The notes: a model not told the origin generated them from the letters alone. Numbered from the stretch's first letter, positions 18,801 to 28,534 are shown. The stretch: DNA of 64,000 bases from JAIYDQ01 sp034408855 (GCA_034408855.1 JAWXCK010000080.1:28678-92677), one strand, 5' to 3'. Program-made: numbers and translations.

Positions 18801-21800
18801 TGAATAGGGGTTATCGCTAAGGCACCGCTAAAGTTGATTCGGTTGCCATCTTGACTAACGACAACGGGGATAACGCCAGGAAGCGTAAACTGCGGTCCCG
18901 ATAGATCCATTGCAGTCTGAAGAGCTTGAGCAAACTCGACATTCGTCATCGTAGTCAGATAGTTGACCGGTCGAGCAAGTGCGGCGACAGGCGTACTGTT
19001 CGTTTGAATCTCAAAGACCTGACCATCCATGATGAATCGATCACCGTCAAGAAAATACGGGCCGGCATCTGGGTTGAGATTCAGTGAAAACTGCGGACCC
19101 GAATTGAATTCGAATCTTGCGATACCGGGTGTCGCAATGGTAAACGAGTCGCCGTCGTTAATGAGATTGGTGGTCGCTAATCCGGTAACCGACGTTGCTT
19201 CCGGAAAGAGCAAGCTAGTTGAAACGGTTCCAGGAAGCGGAATCGTTTCAATAAAGCCACGTTCTTGAACATCCGTACCTGCGCCGAGAATAATATCTGG
19301 CACAGGGCCAGGGTTATCTGCCGTCACGATATTGAAGAGGTCGTTACTGTTGAAGGCCGTACCGGTATCCGGGTTGAATAGATAGATAAGGTTCTGTCCG
19401 CGTGAAGCAGCCGGGCGCGTGGCCTGCACTCCGTTTAAACTAGCAGCAGAGGGGATCGCGCGATTGCCAATCGCTATTCCAACTTCAGCGCCAAAATTCG
19501 CGAATGTAATCGCGTTGAACTCGATTCCTACGTCGGCCGGTTCAAGATTCCCCGTTTGTAGATCCAATTGCTGCGTTTGAATCCCAGATTGGCCAATAGG
19601 AGTGAGGGCAGCCGTTCCATCATTGACCTGATAATAATTGATCAGATTATCTCGATCGCCACCACCGGTTGCTGACGCTAAGGTGTTGAACGCGCGGACA
19701 TCGCCGTTGTGTCGTACAGCAATGTCTTGAAAATCTTCCGGGGCATTACCAACGACATTCGTGATGTTGCCAGTTCTAGGATTGGCGACGTAAAGAGCAG
19801 TGCTGATACCAAGGTCTTGGCTCAAGTAGAGCGCAACATCGCTCAATGAAAATGGCACAGCCGAGCTAACCGGCAAGAAGCTTGGAACGATCGGAGGCAA
19901 TGCCGTACTTCCGCCTTGTTGTTCCACACGATCTTCGACGAGCCATTGTCCACCGTTGGCGGGTTGCCTCCGAATGAGTGGGTCTCCGGTATTGGTATCG
20001 TTGATTACCAACAAGCTTAGCGGAATCATAGCTTGATTGGTGACCGCAAGAAAGTATTGTCCAGCTCTCAGTTCAGTGGCACCGATGAACGGGTCGAGCG
20101 TTCCAGACGATCCTCGACCTAAATCCGTATTATCCGCGCCTCGCAATGCACCTGCGCGATCGTCCAATATGTTGCTGCTCAATCCGAAGGAAAGCAAATT
20201 TCCAGTTGAATTGTAGAGGTACATCGACGTGTCGGGACGCCCGATTCCGTCGGCATAGTCGATATCGAAGACGGTCGAGAAGTATTGTGCTAACTGCGTA
20301 TTCAATAAGTTGTAGCTGATGTTAAACGTATACCAATCGACGTCTGTCGATGACGAGAGTGAACCGGCAAGGCTCAGTGTTGCCCGATCGGTATCCAATA
20401 GGTTGCCAAGATTTTCGGCTCGAATGACCGAATCGTTGTCGTTATCGATGATGTTGTCGATAAAGGAACTATCCTGAACTTCGATCTCGGCGGTTTCACC
20501 CAAGAGCGGCGAATGTCGAGGGACACCGGCCAAATCGATTCCGGTCGAAGCAAAACGAATGTCGGCAAAGGTTACCGACGAACCAGGAAATTCATCGGCT
20601 TCGCGCAATCGAATTTGAAGCTGGTATGCACCTCGCGAACGACCTGGAACCGTCGCAGCGTTGTTGACCAACTGATTGATTCGATCGGCATCGTTGAGCC
20701 CGACGGCGTTGCTGCTGCGCACTCGAACGTGATAGATCGTTGTTTGATTTGTCGGACCTGGAAGCACAACGCGCATCCCAGCGTCTTTCGGATTGGTGCT
20801 ATACAGATCCTTGGGCTGATTTCGAGAATCACTCGGATAGACTTCACGAGCTGTCTTACGGAGCGGATTCACCGAATTCGCAGGTAAGTCCGAGCGATAC
20901 AGCAGGTTCGGATTGATTTCTTCGTCATACGAGTTATCCGACAACGCGACAATGCGCCCATCGGCATCAATAAGTTCAACGACGGTATCGAGGTTGTTCG
21001 ACGTCCTGTCGATGTCCAACCAAACTTCGGTGCCACCGACCGCATAGAAAGAGTAAACGTCTTTGTCCGATGGCTGATTGATGGTGCCTTGAATCTGGAA
21101 GCCAAGTCGAGCGTTCTCGTCGCCGCTCTTCGCATTGGAAGAAAGCGTTCCAAGTAACTGGCTTCGAGCGGCGGTATCGTTGATGGCCTGTGCAGTACTA
21201 CGCGCCGGTTCTCGTTCACTAACCACCGCTACGTTGCGATCATTCGACTCGGTATCGAATCGAAGCCCTCGCCACTCGCCTGGCCTCGAACCACCGCGCA
21301 CCTCTTGTGGCAACAACTCTAAAAAGGTCGTAATCGTTGCCGTTGTCGCGGCAGGATCGATATCCCATGCCAAAGCAGAGGTGACATCCGTAGGTCCAAA
21401 GGCCGACCCAAGGACCGGATCGTTGAAGAGCGGAAGCGTTGCGGCATTGATATTACCGGCAAGTGTGTATTGAGTTCCGGCACCGGCAATGGCTGTGCGT
21501 AAAGAGGCAAACTGATCGGCTGCCCAACCGGCATAGGATGCATTCTGTAAGCCTGTGCCAGCAGTATATATGCCGCCCTGAGCAAATCCGAAGCGTTCAG
21601 CTCCATCGACGGTAAAGACTCGGAAATCGGACTGGCCAGGTGTGCCGCGTGTAAACAGTATATCATCGCTTGGACTTGCTACGTCTTCATCGAGATAATT
21701 GATGTAGCGGATGTTGCCTAACGGCGTTGCACTGGTGAAGGTAAGGGTATTAAATAGCTGCGAAATGCCATTGTCAAAACGACTCTCTACATGCCACGTA

Positions 21801-24800
21801 ACATCGTCACCGTTAGCATTGACAAAGGTCCCTTCACTGACCACCAAATCTGGCGAGACTAGCGTTGGCGGCATGGTGATCGTTGTGGATGCGAGGCTAA
21901 CGGCAATACCATCGCTTCCGACATCGATGTAGTTGATGAAGTCAAAGATAGCATCGAAGTTAGTAAATACCTGCGTTAACCCCTGGGCTGTAATACTGCT
22001 CAAACCAATACCGGCCGCAGCGGGTGCGCCGATTTCATTGCCGCCGCCTGCTTGTGGCTGGTACGAGAAGAACCCTGGCGTCGCCTGAAGCACGTCGTTG
22101 TCGATCAAGATTCCATTATCGATTTCTGGGCCTGTCGGAAGAACTGTCACGCCGTTGCTAGCTATCAATCCATCGTTGTTCGTATCGACATTCGGTAGCC
22201 CATTGGGAGTAAAACCAGCACCCACCGAGTCGTCGGTCAAGGTAGTGAGAATGACTGGGAAGCCGGGCTGGCCGACGATCTGAACACTACCGCCAATTCG
22301 GTCGGTTATATCAAGGTTACGTCCGCTGGCCGTTAGTCCATTGGTGTTGTCAGCTGCAAACTTGACAACTAGGCTCGTCGTCGGTTTGCTCTTCAGTCGG
22401 AGACCGCCATAGGTATAAAGGTTTTCCGAAATGACTTCGTCGCGAACAATATGAACAATATCGGCATCATCCCAAACACTTTCCGTTGTAAGCGTTTGCC
22501 CACGTATCATCATCCCATTAAAACCATTGTTCTTTAACCGATTCTCCTCGATCAATGGTCCTTGATTGTCGGGACGTCCACCAATCTTACCTGTCAATCC
22601 CGTCGAACGGCCATAGTCATCGAGACTCTCTGAGTTGAGCGAATCGACATCGACGTTGATTGCCGCTCCTTGGTTATCCGAAATACGATTGTCGACGATG
22701 ATCGGCTGAGAGCCGCGAATAAACACGGTTGCTGTAAAATTGGTACCTCGACCTGCACGATCGATAGGCGTTCCATCCTCGACGCCGTCACCGTTGTTTT
22801 CGAGTCGCGAATTCGCAACTCGCAATTGTGCTTGATGCCCTTCGATCGCATTGAACGAAGCAAAACCGCCCTCGATTCGAGTCGTCCCGCCGCCATAATT
22901 GAGCCGGACATAGTCGAGAGAGCCCGTGCTCCCTTGTCCGATATAAAGGCCACCCCAGTTACCTGGGATAGGTAACGTTTGGTTAACACCAGTCACCGCA
23001 TTAACGCGATTGGCCGTATCGAATGTTCCGCCTGCTCCGTAGCGAATATCGTTAATACTCGTCATAACGATCGGTTGCTTCATCGAACCCTCAGCCAATA
23101 ATTGACCTCCACTTTGGACTTCAATTCGCGAGCTTCGGAACTTCATGACGGTGCCGGGATCAACGACCAGCGAGCCGTTTAACCGAGCTTTTAATGGACC
23201 AGTCAGACTATTATTCAGGAGTGCGCCTGGCGTCGCCGTGATATCCAAATACGATGTCTCAACTCCTGAAAGCGTTGTCAGTAGGAAAAACTCCGTCGCC
23301 GCTCCACCGGCTACCGTTGCCCGATAAATTCGCAAGCTTTGGCCAGCCGGAATGCTCGGTAGGTTATCAAGTTGAACTTGGCCATTGGCGACGCCAACAG
23401 CGGTCGCCAATGCAACTGTCGTCGATAAGAAGTTACCGACAATAGGAATCGCTTGGCTTTCGCCTGTCGCCGAAACAAACGAGAATCGGTAGACATACGA
23501 GCCTGCCGAAAGCGCATTGGTGAGCGTGTTGGTGTTCGTACTGAATTGAACACTCACCGGCGGCGGTAGCAACGTCACATCAGGCGTTGCAACCGGCGAT
23601 AACGTTAGCGGTAAATTGCTATCAGCGAACGATACAATGCCAGGTGCGACGATACCTACCAATTCGTAAACCGGTAATCCAGATGTCGGCACGATCGCGC
23701 GATACACTCGTAAGGTTCGATCGGCAGGAATAGTCGGTAAATTTCCGATCAGGACTTGATTCTGAGCTACCGTGACGTTGACTTGAATCGGCGCGCCTGC
23801 AATTCGGACCGCGACCGTTGTACTCTCACTTCCATCGGGTGCGACGAAAGCGAATTGATACAAATAGGTTGCCGATCCAAGCTGACTGCCAGGTGCGTTT
23901 AACGGTGTGAACGTCGTCACTACACTCGACGGTGAAATCATGACCGGAGGAAGTACTTCGCTGGCTGGTGCTGGCGAAACAGGTGGCGTCAAGCGAACTG
24001 GAATATTGACGTCGATAAAAGATCGAGTGCCAGAATTAATAACGCCGACCAAAGTATAATTCGAGGCGATACCTGCAATCACCGGTGCCCGATAGATGCG
24101 AAGCATATTTCCGATTGGAATCGCCGGTAAATTGTTGATATCGACGCGTCCATTGGCAACCCCTGGGGAAGTCAAGACAACGATACCATTGGTTGCCTGC
24201 GTCGAAGGACTCTCGCTTCCATCCGCAGCAACATAGCGATACAGGTAAGCGTAGGTACCGGCGGATAGTCCGCTGGCGAATCCTGGAACGGCCGACGCGG
24301 TAAACGTCGACGCCAAACTCGGCGGAGCCACCAGGGTATTCGGGGTCGTGCCGAGTGGCAAACCGAGCGTAGCGATCTGGTCGACGAATTCGGATTGCGT
24401 CGCATCGGTAATCCCGACCAGCCGATAGTCGCCGTCAACATTGTTGATGACAGTGGCCCGATAAATTGCCAATCGTTGATTCGGTGCCAAAGAGGGAAGG
24501 GCGGTAAGTCGAATTTGGTGATCGGTACCGATCAATGAAATAGGAACTACGATCGAAGTCGTTGCCGATGACGCAGGTCCGGTCACACCATTGGTTATAA
24601 AGGCAAGTCGATAGCGATACGTTCCGGCAGATATACCATTCGTTAAACCGAGCACGGTCGATGTGCTCAATCCGAGCGTCGATGATATGGGCGGAATTGA
24701 CGTAGCCGTCGCACCACCGGCTGTGCCTCGAACGATCAAGTTTTCGGAGATCACGTGGACGATATCTAAATCGTCGAATCGTCCAGGTACCGACATCACC

Positions 24801-27800
24801 TCGGTCGTCGAAGCAGCACCAGTTCGCGTCTTCACGAAAAGTCCGTTCACGGAATTCAACAGCAGTCGATTGTTGTGAATATCTGGACCGACGCGATCGA
24901 AGTCGGCTATAAAATGCCGTGGCAGCATCGTAATGGGGTCAAGGAGTGCTCCCAAGCTCTGCGTGATCGGGTCTTGAAAATTGCTCTCTTTAAAACTATT
25001 CGGGGTCGCAGACATGGCCGCGTCGGCCGATCGAGTTATAAAACTATTTCCAATTGCCGGACGAGAATCAACCATGTGAATAGGCGTGATGACTTGCGAT
25101 ACGCCATCAACAATGACCTGACCACCGCCGTATCGAAGGTTGCCATGAACGATCGAATTGAGGAAGAGTCCTTGCGATTCCTTGTCCTGTCGAGTCGAAG
25201 AAGCTAAGCTCGCATCGATTCGGCTGCGAATATCAATCCCGCCCCAGTCACCGGGACCGGGAGCCGGAGGAACTGTATCTTTGTTCGTTCCCTTGCCGAT
25301 AGTATCGTTGATCGACGTAAAGTAAACGTCCCCTGGAATCGGCTCGTTGGCTGAGTCGACGATGACTTTTCCCGTCGCGCTATCGATAAAGCGAGGTGTT
25401 CCTAGAACCTGCAACGCACTGCCACTTCGATCTACCGAAATTGTCGTGCTGCCAACACCGATTCGGGCTCGTGTGAGTTTGACAATAGCGCCAGCGTCGA
25501 CGATGACCGTAACGTTTTTGGGTATATCGAAAGTCGTTCCGTCGGCCTGAACTTGCCCCAGTCGATTGAAGCCTATTTCGTAAGCCAAGTTATCTGCTGG
25601 CGTTTGAATCAATCCATCCGCACCACCATTTCCAACGATACGAATAATCCGATTGGCGATCGGCGATGCGATAGCAGCCGACAAGGCGTCGGAAATCTTT
25701 CGGAACGGAGTCGCAATCGAACCTGTTCCAGTCGCGGTACCCGGAGCAGCTTTATCGACGTAAAAAGTATTGGCTGGTCCGCTCGGAATGAACCAAAAAT
25801 CGAAAATGCCACCTGGGCGACCATCGCTATCGCCATCCAGCGCGGTTCCTTCCGATTGATTAGCTTTTGGTGCTTCACGCATCAATTGATTTTCGGGCGG
25901 ACGGAAGTCCATCCGCAATTCATATTTCCCTTCAGAACGTCCGCCAAGACCCGAGTCCTCGATATTCGGATCGTAGGCCTGGTTCCCTTTTGCGCTCACG
26001 CCAACCATGTATTCGCCGGCACCGAGGTCCAAGGAAACGAACGAATCTTGACTAAAATAGTCGTCGTTGACTGCGATTTCTTTCCAGCCTGAACTGGTGT
26101 TTTGATACAGTTGTAGGGCTGCATCCAAGAGGCTGGAATCGCCAAGACGCTCTGCCGATATTTCAATCTTAATCTTGCCGGAAACAGGAAGCCGGAACGA
26201 ATATAAATCGATATCCTTTCCCTCGGGTCGATGAACATTCTGCCCATAGACAATGTCAGCGTTGCCCGGAAAAACTAACTCCGTATCGATGCCCGGTCCG
26301 ATGACCGGATTGTTGCTTTGTACGGTAAGACCAGGAACTTCGTCGGCGGTTCCTAACCCAAGCAAGTTCCCGATGCCGCGTGCAAAGGTGCGGAAAAGAT
26401 CGGAACCGAAAGTGTTTTGATTGGCCGAATTGAAATCTTGTATGTCGACAATCGTTGCGGCCTGACCATTCGACAAAAGCGGTCCTGTTTCGACAAACGG
26501 AAAGCCGGGACGATTTACTGAAATCGGGTTGATCGCCCGCATGTCGCCGACTGCAACCGTAATTCCTCGAGTCGCCGTTTCGATAAAGCGTACCCCGAGA
26601 TAATTTTCATAGAGCGAAACGATGCGTCGAACTAATTCCTTCTGATCGTCGGTAATCGCATTGAGCTGAAGGCTACCGCCAGCGGTTCCAAGTAGACCTT
26701 GAAAGTTGTATTCGATGACTTCAATACCGTCGGTGTCGACACGAGTCACATGCTTCTGATAGCGAATTTCGCGATTCCCAGGTTCCGTATCGGCACCAGG
26801 AAAATCAAGCTGGTATGGAGTCGGGTTCTTAATTTCCGAGCTCAGAATAACCGAGCTAGGTCCGGTCGGCGACGGCGTCCATAGACCCGCGATATTCGTC
26901 GCGGTATCAAATCGGCTGCCAGGATCGGTGGTAGCCGAAATTTCCGTCGGCTTGGTAAATGGAAGTGGAACCGTCGAAGTCGTACCGGGGCCTGGCAGTG
27001 CGAAATTGATTCCTTGGCTCCCTTCGGTGCTTCCTATTCGAAGTCGAAAAGCACCTTTGCCCCCAGCGCTTGCAAAAATGTCGTCGAGGTTCCGAGCAAA
27101 CTCGAGTTCAGCCCGAGCTGCTTCGGCGTTGTACCGAACCACTCGCGGGTAAACGGCTTGATCGTCTTCGGAGGTTATCTTGTCGTTGGTGTACCGCAAC
27201 TGATAGAAACGAGGATTGGTAACATCGGCCGCGCTCAAATCGCCCTTGTCGAAATAGACGTGAATAATGTTCAGCAGCGGTGCCTTGAGCGAACCATTGG
27301 CTTGACGTTCAATCGGGATTGGCTGAGGGACTACCGATTCGATGCGCACACCCAAGTCGAGTACAAAGCCGAGACTTGTGCTGACTCCGTTGTTATAGGC
27401 TTCACCGTTGGCGTTCTTGAGAGTGGATACGCCTCGACCCAAAATATCGATTCGATACGAGTCATCCGGCAGAGCTTCTGCAAATCGAATAATGACTTCG
27501 CGACCGGTATCGCCAAGTCCGATATAACCGGGCTTGATCAATGTGTCGGCGACGCCAGTCAATTTGATAGCAGGATTGTTAGTAGGAAAGACTCCGATGG
27601 GTGTCGATAGACTGCCGCTGACGAGTCTCGCTTGGAGAATATTCGCCGCTGCCGCGCTGCCATTGATCGCGCTGATAAATTGATCGACGGTCGTTCTGAA
27701 CTGTGCACTGCTATTGGTTTGAATCCGAACGATGTTTCCTGACGCGGTAACGATCGGAAGACCAGCTCCACCAAAATCTCGTGAGCTAATTTCCAATTGA

Positions 27801-28534
27801 GCCGAAAGTCCTAGCGGACCACTCTGAGCGGCCAGGAATTCGACTTGAACATTCGAACCAGCGTTCAAGTTGGACGAAGCGCGTGCTGTATTTGCGCCGC
27901 CAAGCACTAGCGGCTGAGTCACGGAAACAGAGTTGGCGATCGTCGTAAATTCGGAACCGCGAAGCCGCGTGACAATCATCTTGGCTTTGGCCGCACTATT
28001 GCCATTAAACGCTGTTAGGAGATCCTGAGCGCGAGTTTCAAGCCCTGCCGTTGTGTTAACTTCGAAGTTGATCGACTGAGCAAAGACGGTGATGACCGGC
28101 AATCGCGAATTGGTACGAGCCACCTTGGTGAATGTCACCTGCAACCCATTTCCCGTTTGCCCAGGAACGGCCGCTGCAAAATCGACGACTACGGCTCCGT
28201 TGGTACCCAAATCAGAACTGACGTAAGCTCGATCGAAAGCCCCATCGCCGCCCGATCGGCTGATTTGAATTCCGTTGGCAATCGTCGAGGCATCGATCAT
28301 CGTCGAGTCGTCAAAGCGAACGACGATTTCATTCGGACTAATGTGCAGGACCTGCCCTTCGCGAATGAGTTCCCCTTCATTCGGTTGGATACTGATCAGT
28401 TGCGGGCCGACCGCCATTAGCTGCCTGGATTCGAGCGATTCCAAGAGTGTTCGGCGAGATTCGCGTCGACGACGCGTCCTGGCAAGCCGCTGGCGAACGA
28501 TAGTGGAACGATTTCCGGTACGACCAATGGTCAT
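12875..28534 (-). CDS. Giant 5219-residue secreted protein: LEPR-XLL, beta-helix, GEVED, dockerin
   Basis: One uninterrupted 15.7-kb frame encoding an export-type protein, probably cell-surface. An Arg-rich N-terminus carries LESRQLMA at 34-41. Around residue 719 there is a metzincin-like fold that has lost its zinc ligands (RGIGN where HExxH is expected), followed by a pre-peptidase-C-like beta sandwich (YSFRLPVSGKIKIEISAERLG). Parallel beta-helix segments follow, recognisable by GDWGGIDI and GNWGGLYIG turns and repeated NNxL stretches. Four tandem fibronectin-like repeats of about 125 residues lie at roughly 1280-1775. Long repetitive beta-rich sequence leads to a GEVED domain (from about 4860: DYGDAPDPIY, then DGEVEDWSI). 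A dockerin-like pair (DVNRDGFVSPIDALQVIN; DVNGDGFASPIDVLLVIN), a GEGEGA linker and a tail ending SLDDPFSDFEGLKLL close it. Function is unknown; adhesion or polymer binding is a guess. Confidence 0.85.
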   Translation of the reverse strand: MTIGRTGNRSTIVRQRLARTRRRRESRRTLLESLESRQLMAVGPQLISIQPNEGELIREGQVLHISPNEIVVRFDDSTMIDASTIANGIQISRSGGDGAFDRAYVSSDLGTNGAVVVDFAAAVPGQTGNGLQVTFTKVARTNSRLPVITVFAQSINFEVNTTAGLETRAQDLLTAFNGNSAAKAKMIVTRLRGSEFTTIANSVSVTQPLVLGGANTARASSNLNAGSNVQVEFLAAQSGPLGLSAQLEISSRDFGGAGLPIVTASGNIVRIQTNSSAQFRTTVDQFISAINGSAAAANILQARLVSGSLSTPIGVFPTNNPAIKLTGVADTLIKPGYIGLGDTGREVIIRFAEALPDDSYRIDILGRGVSTLKNANGEAYNNGVSTSLGFVLDLGVRIESVVPQPIPIERQANGSLKAPLLNIIHVYFDKGDLSAADVTNPRFYQLRYTNDKITSEDDQAVYPRVVRYNAEAARAELEFARNLDDIFASAGGKGAFRLRIGSTEGSQGINFALPGPGTTSTVPLPFTKPTEISATTDPGSRFDTATNIAGLWTPSPTGPSSVILSSEIKNPTPYQLDFPGADTEPGNREIRYQKHVTRVDTDGIEVIEYNFQGLLGTAGGSLQLNAITDDQKELVRRIVSLYENYLGVRFIETATRGITVAVGDMRAINPISVNRPGFPFVETGPLLSNGQAATIVDIQDFNSANQNTFGSDLFRTFARGIGNLLGLGTADEVPGLTVQSNNPVIGPGIDTELVFPGNADIVYGQNVHRPEGKDIDLYSFRLPVSGKIKIEISAERLGDSSLLDAALQLYQNTSSGWKEIAVNDDYFSQDSFVSLDLGAGEYMVGVSAKGNQAYDPNIEDSGLGGRSEGKYELRMDFRPPENQLMREAPKANQSEGTALDGDSDGRPGGIFDFWFIPSGPANTFYVDKAAPGTATGTGSIATPFRKISDALSAAIASPIANRIIRIVGNGGADGLIQTPADNLAYEIGFNRLGQVQADGTTFDIPKNVTVIVDAGAIVKLTRARIGVGSTTISVDRSGSALQVLGTPRFIDSATGKVIVDSANEPIPGDVYFTSINDTIGKGTNKDTVPPAPGPGDWGGIDIRSRIDASLASSTRQDKESQGLFLNSIVHGNLRYGGGQVIVDGVSQVITPIHMVDSRPAIGNSFITRSADAAMSATPNSFKESNFQDPITQSLGALLDPITMLPRHFIADFDRVGPDIHNNRLLLNSVNGLFVKTRTGAASTTEVMSVPGRFDDLDIVHVISENLIVRGTAGGATATSIPPISSTLGLSTSTVLGLTNGISAGTYRYRLAFITNGVTGPASSATTSIVVPISLIGTDHQIRLTALPSLAPNQRLAIYRATVINNVDGDYRLVGITDATQSEFVDQIATLGLPLGTTPNTLVAPPSLASTFTASAVPGFASGLSAGTYAYLYRYVAADGSESPSTQATNGIVVLTSPGVANGRVDINNLPAIPIGNMLRIYRAPVIAGIASNYTLVGVINSGTRSFIDVNIPVRLTPPVSPAPASEVLPPVMISPSSVVTTFTPLNAPGSQLGSATYLYQFAFVAPDGSESTTVAVRIAGAPIQVNVTVAQNQVLIGNLPTIPADRTLRVYRAIVPTSGLPVYELVGIVAPGIVSFADSNLPLTLSPVATPDVTLLPPPVSVQFSTNTNTLTNALSAGSYVYRFSFVSATGESQAIPIVGNFLSTTVALATAVGVANGQVQLDNLPSIPAGQSLRIYRATVAGGAATEFFLLTTLSGVETSYLDITATPGALLNNSLTGPLKARLNGSLVVDPGTVMKFRSSRIEVQSGGQLLAEGSMKQPIVMTSINDIRYGAGGTFDTANRVNAVTGVNQTLPIPGNWGGLYIGQGSTGSLDYVRLNYGGGTTRIEGGFASFNAIEGHQAQLRVANSRLENNGDGVEDGTPIDRAGRGTNFTATVFIRGSQPIIVDNRISDNQGAAINVDVDSLNSESLDDYGRSTGLTGKIGGRPDNQGPLIEENRLKNNGFNGMMIRGQTLTTESVWDDADIVHIVRDEVISENLYTYGGLRLKSKPTTSLVVKFAADNTNGLTASGRNLDITDRIGGSVQIVGQPGFPVILTTLTDDSVGAGFTPNGLPNVDTNNDGLIASNGVTVLPTGPEIDNGILIDNDVLQATPGFFSYQPQAGGGNEIGAPAAAGIGLSSITAQGLTQVFTNFDAIFDFINYIDVGSDGIAVSLASTTITMPPTLVSPDLVVSEGTFVNANGDDVTWHVESRFDNGISQLFNTLTFTSATPLGNIRYINYLDEDVASPSDDILFTRGTPGQSDFRVFTVDGAERFGFAQGGIYTAGTGLQNASYAGWAADQFASLRTAIAGAGTQYTLAGNINAATLPLFNDPVLGSAFGPTDVTSALAWDIDPAATTATITTFLELLPQEVRGGSRPGEWRGLRFDTESNDRNVAVVSEREPARSTAQAINDTAARSQLLGTLSSNAKSGDENARLGFQIQGTINQPSDKDVYSFYAVGGTEVWLDIDRTSNNLDTVVELIDADGRIVALSDNSYDEEINPNLLYRSDLPANSVNPLRKTAREVYPSDSRNQPKDLYSTNPKDAGMRVVLPGPTNQTTIYHVRVRSSNAVGLNDADRINQLVNNAATVPGRSRGAYQLQIRLREADEFPGSSVTFADIRFASTGIDLAGVPRHSPLLGETAEIEVQDSSFIDNIIDNDNDSVIRAENLGNLLDTDRATLSLAGSLSSSTDVDWYTFNISYNLLNTQLAQYFSTVFDIDYADGIGRPDTSMYLYNSTGNLLSFGLSSNILDDRAGALRGADNTDLGRGSSGTLDPFIGATELRAGQYFLAVTNQAMIPLSLLVINDTNTGDPLIRRQPANGGQWLVEDRVEQQGGSTALPPIVPSFLPVSSAVPFSLSDVALYLSQDLGISTALYVANPRTGNITNVVGNAPEDFQDIAVRHNGDVRAFNTLASATGGGDRDNLINYYQVNDGTAALTPIGQSGIQTQQLDLQTGNLEPADVGIEFNAITFANFGAEVGIAIGNRAIPSAASLNGVQATRPAASRGQNLIYLFNPDTGTAFNSNDLFNIVTADNPGPVPDIILGAGTDVQERGFIETIPLPGTVSTSLLFPEATSVTGLATTNLINDGDSFTIATPGIARFEFNSGPQFSLNLNPDAGPYFLDGDRFIMDGQVFEIQTNSTPVAALARPVNYLTTMTNVEFAQALQTAMDLSGPQFTLPGVIPVVVSQDGNRINFSGALAITPIQGTSFGRVATLSGNGSVTPGTVPIPFLARDTADDIASKAANAINSLGFGGLSASASGRRVSITGGNVTIVIGGVRREGISPGGVVRGVASFPDGAIYAVSDAGGLYFVNNSFASTETFGQVGSYVTTSTELIGLNFTGLTPGPRNVEGGRYANLMFATTTSGDIVAFDRAGNLQPVFAGGANRISTGIFGLTGLSFSNLDYNLWHQSASRGNDAGHGRPGTPDGVVAAATGGQSWYFGFEGPTQNGVPLVGAANISAPTTSPRFNAGPVVNTYNFAGGALGSLESQPISLADVSPADLPNFYFTYYSTIESVFEANRDVLRVEVMGDNGVWQTVIANNTRPSNIQLNVPTLFNNDAIQTSWRQARIDLAPFAGNREVRFRFQFSTGDGMGNTRGADLRTVAGSELLDGNTFTLSGRTFEIDLGSSLIVPSGARMVNNSTIQVGGTTFVLYNGTGPIPLGQVIPFESNQTASQVSQAIVTSINQALLPLPFPQNGVITANVVGSRVQVTGGTIVTGTGSFAVPGSIVGAPGVSVGRIPVVLRQNMSSAEVATVVQRELNNQLAGGSQVFPLNGDIITLTGLTVNNSGPFTSTNSAANNNNRAIENNFEGIYLDDFVIGFAERGEGVIDPVVNQLPLTDIPFVLNPNRIGNAINVGPYQLEIRGGEEYLTPTTTGLSYSVGFTANERLSIGSTVQLTSSDNILDGDYIDIGDGVRTLRFVFKNTALNSPLLAGEIAIPFTTSVVDPVSRISKSESSSVIASRLRDLINSPSIQSQLNVTAISINGVTTGLGGASIALSSNAIVNPRDVAPRIPIASVIVNRRRGDSNTTREQGQIVIENSKITNSENFGILLRADDRTSGSNNPNPGAVRNTVVLNNERLAPGAVIVNNELTGNVLGGISIAGDVGATMQSLASVPFARIINNTIVGGSITQPTNITPAVFNNTLFGLGVLAFADRIPVGGYAPAFSGGPSPIIGFNQPNDALGNPNYSGDPLLDPAAFQGAVSLGSGGRLVVEFTDNILTGSGDARPDLAVFEVGLSERVAVEVSTDGLVYRAVGFIDGVSPTIDLDFYGYNRDSRLRFVRMTDVISDGPNFGDNVGADIDAVGAISSISATLFQAGGVGIQVGPNASPTLLNNILVNNATAISVDALSASTVVGGSVYQKNTNNFLANGTVEKFPIVVPTTSELFVDIFNRRLYPRAGALTIDSSVDSLLDRAGLVSVKTPLGLQQSPILAPDIDLNGLLRVDDPTVDTPSGLGENVFKDRGAQDRSDFTGPTAVVIDPIDNDVIPADINSLTGIVELSGTSQPYFDIRFFDGGDLQQSSNGVGVDPNSVNSAAVLLTKDGVTLIEGVDYRFGFDATSNVIRLTPIGGVWPADSVYQVRFIKTGQSVIPLKSTVNTNDGTTYTIVNDLGTDGFRRFELDLGVVLTVPQVTNGTNHAILDGGQFILTQGTLVVVFEFDENAAFASNAIPIFLLPSDTPTIVVNKMIAAIKSSGLVASVNLLGSNRIQILGAGLTLTSITANLTRSGNGGVLPGTIAVPLDASLIVSAVDVARVLTETIRNAGIPGVTVTQIGSNVLVEGAISVVGEGATVVQGITDRAGNPLRENQNDGTTVLTIQIGAGFDYGDAPDPIYSTLKNSNGPRHSVVDGYYLGAGVTADADARPNNTDSDDGVAFGSITQGYISQLTVTAAGVSASRSGYLSAWVDFNRNGVFEDSERITNSSNDTMVNGSNVISFIVPGATLSGSTIARFRYSSVRTLTSTGDAIDGEVEDWSITIGGNPYTNQINNLDVNRDGFVSPIDALQVINFLARNGTSTALVLPRPGGAFPPFIDVNGDGFASPIDVLLVINAINRASRGAGEGEGALDASESTWIPASQSTVAAPSTAPTSLSPSVDYAPPIVGNRPENNLLRTDSFNTPNLDVGHDSVWASVAYEKDALAMTFLDDRELSDMCMSKEHQANSSSSLDDPFSDFEGLKLL

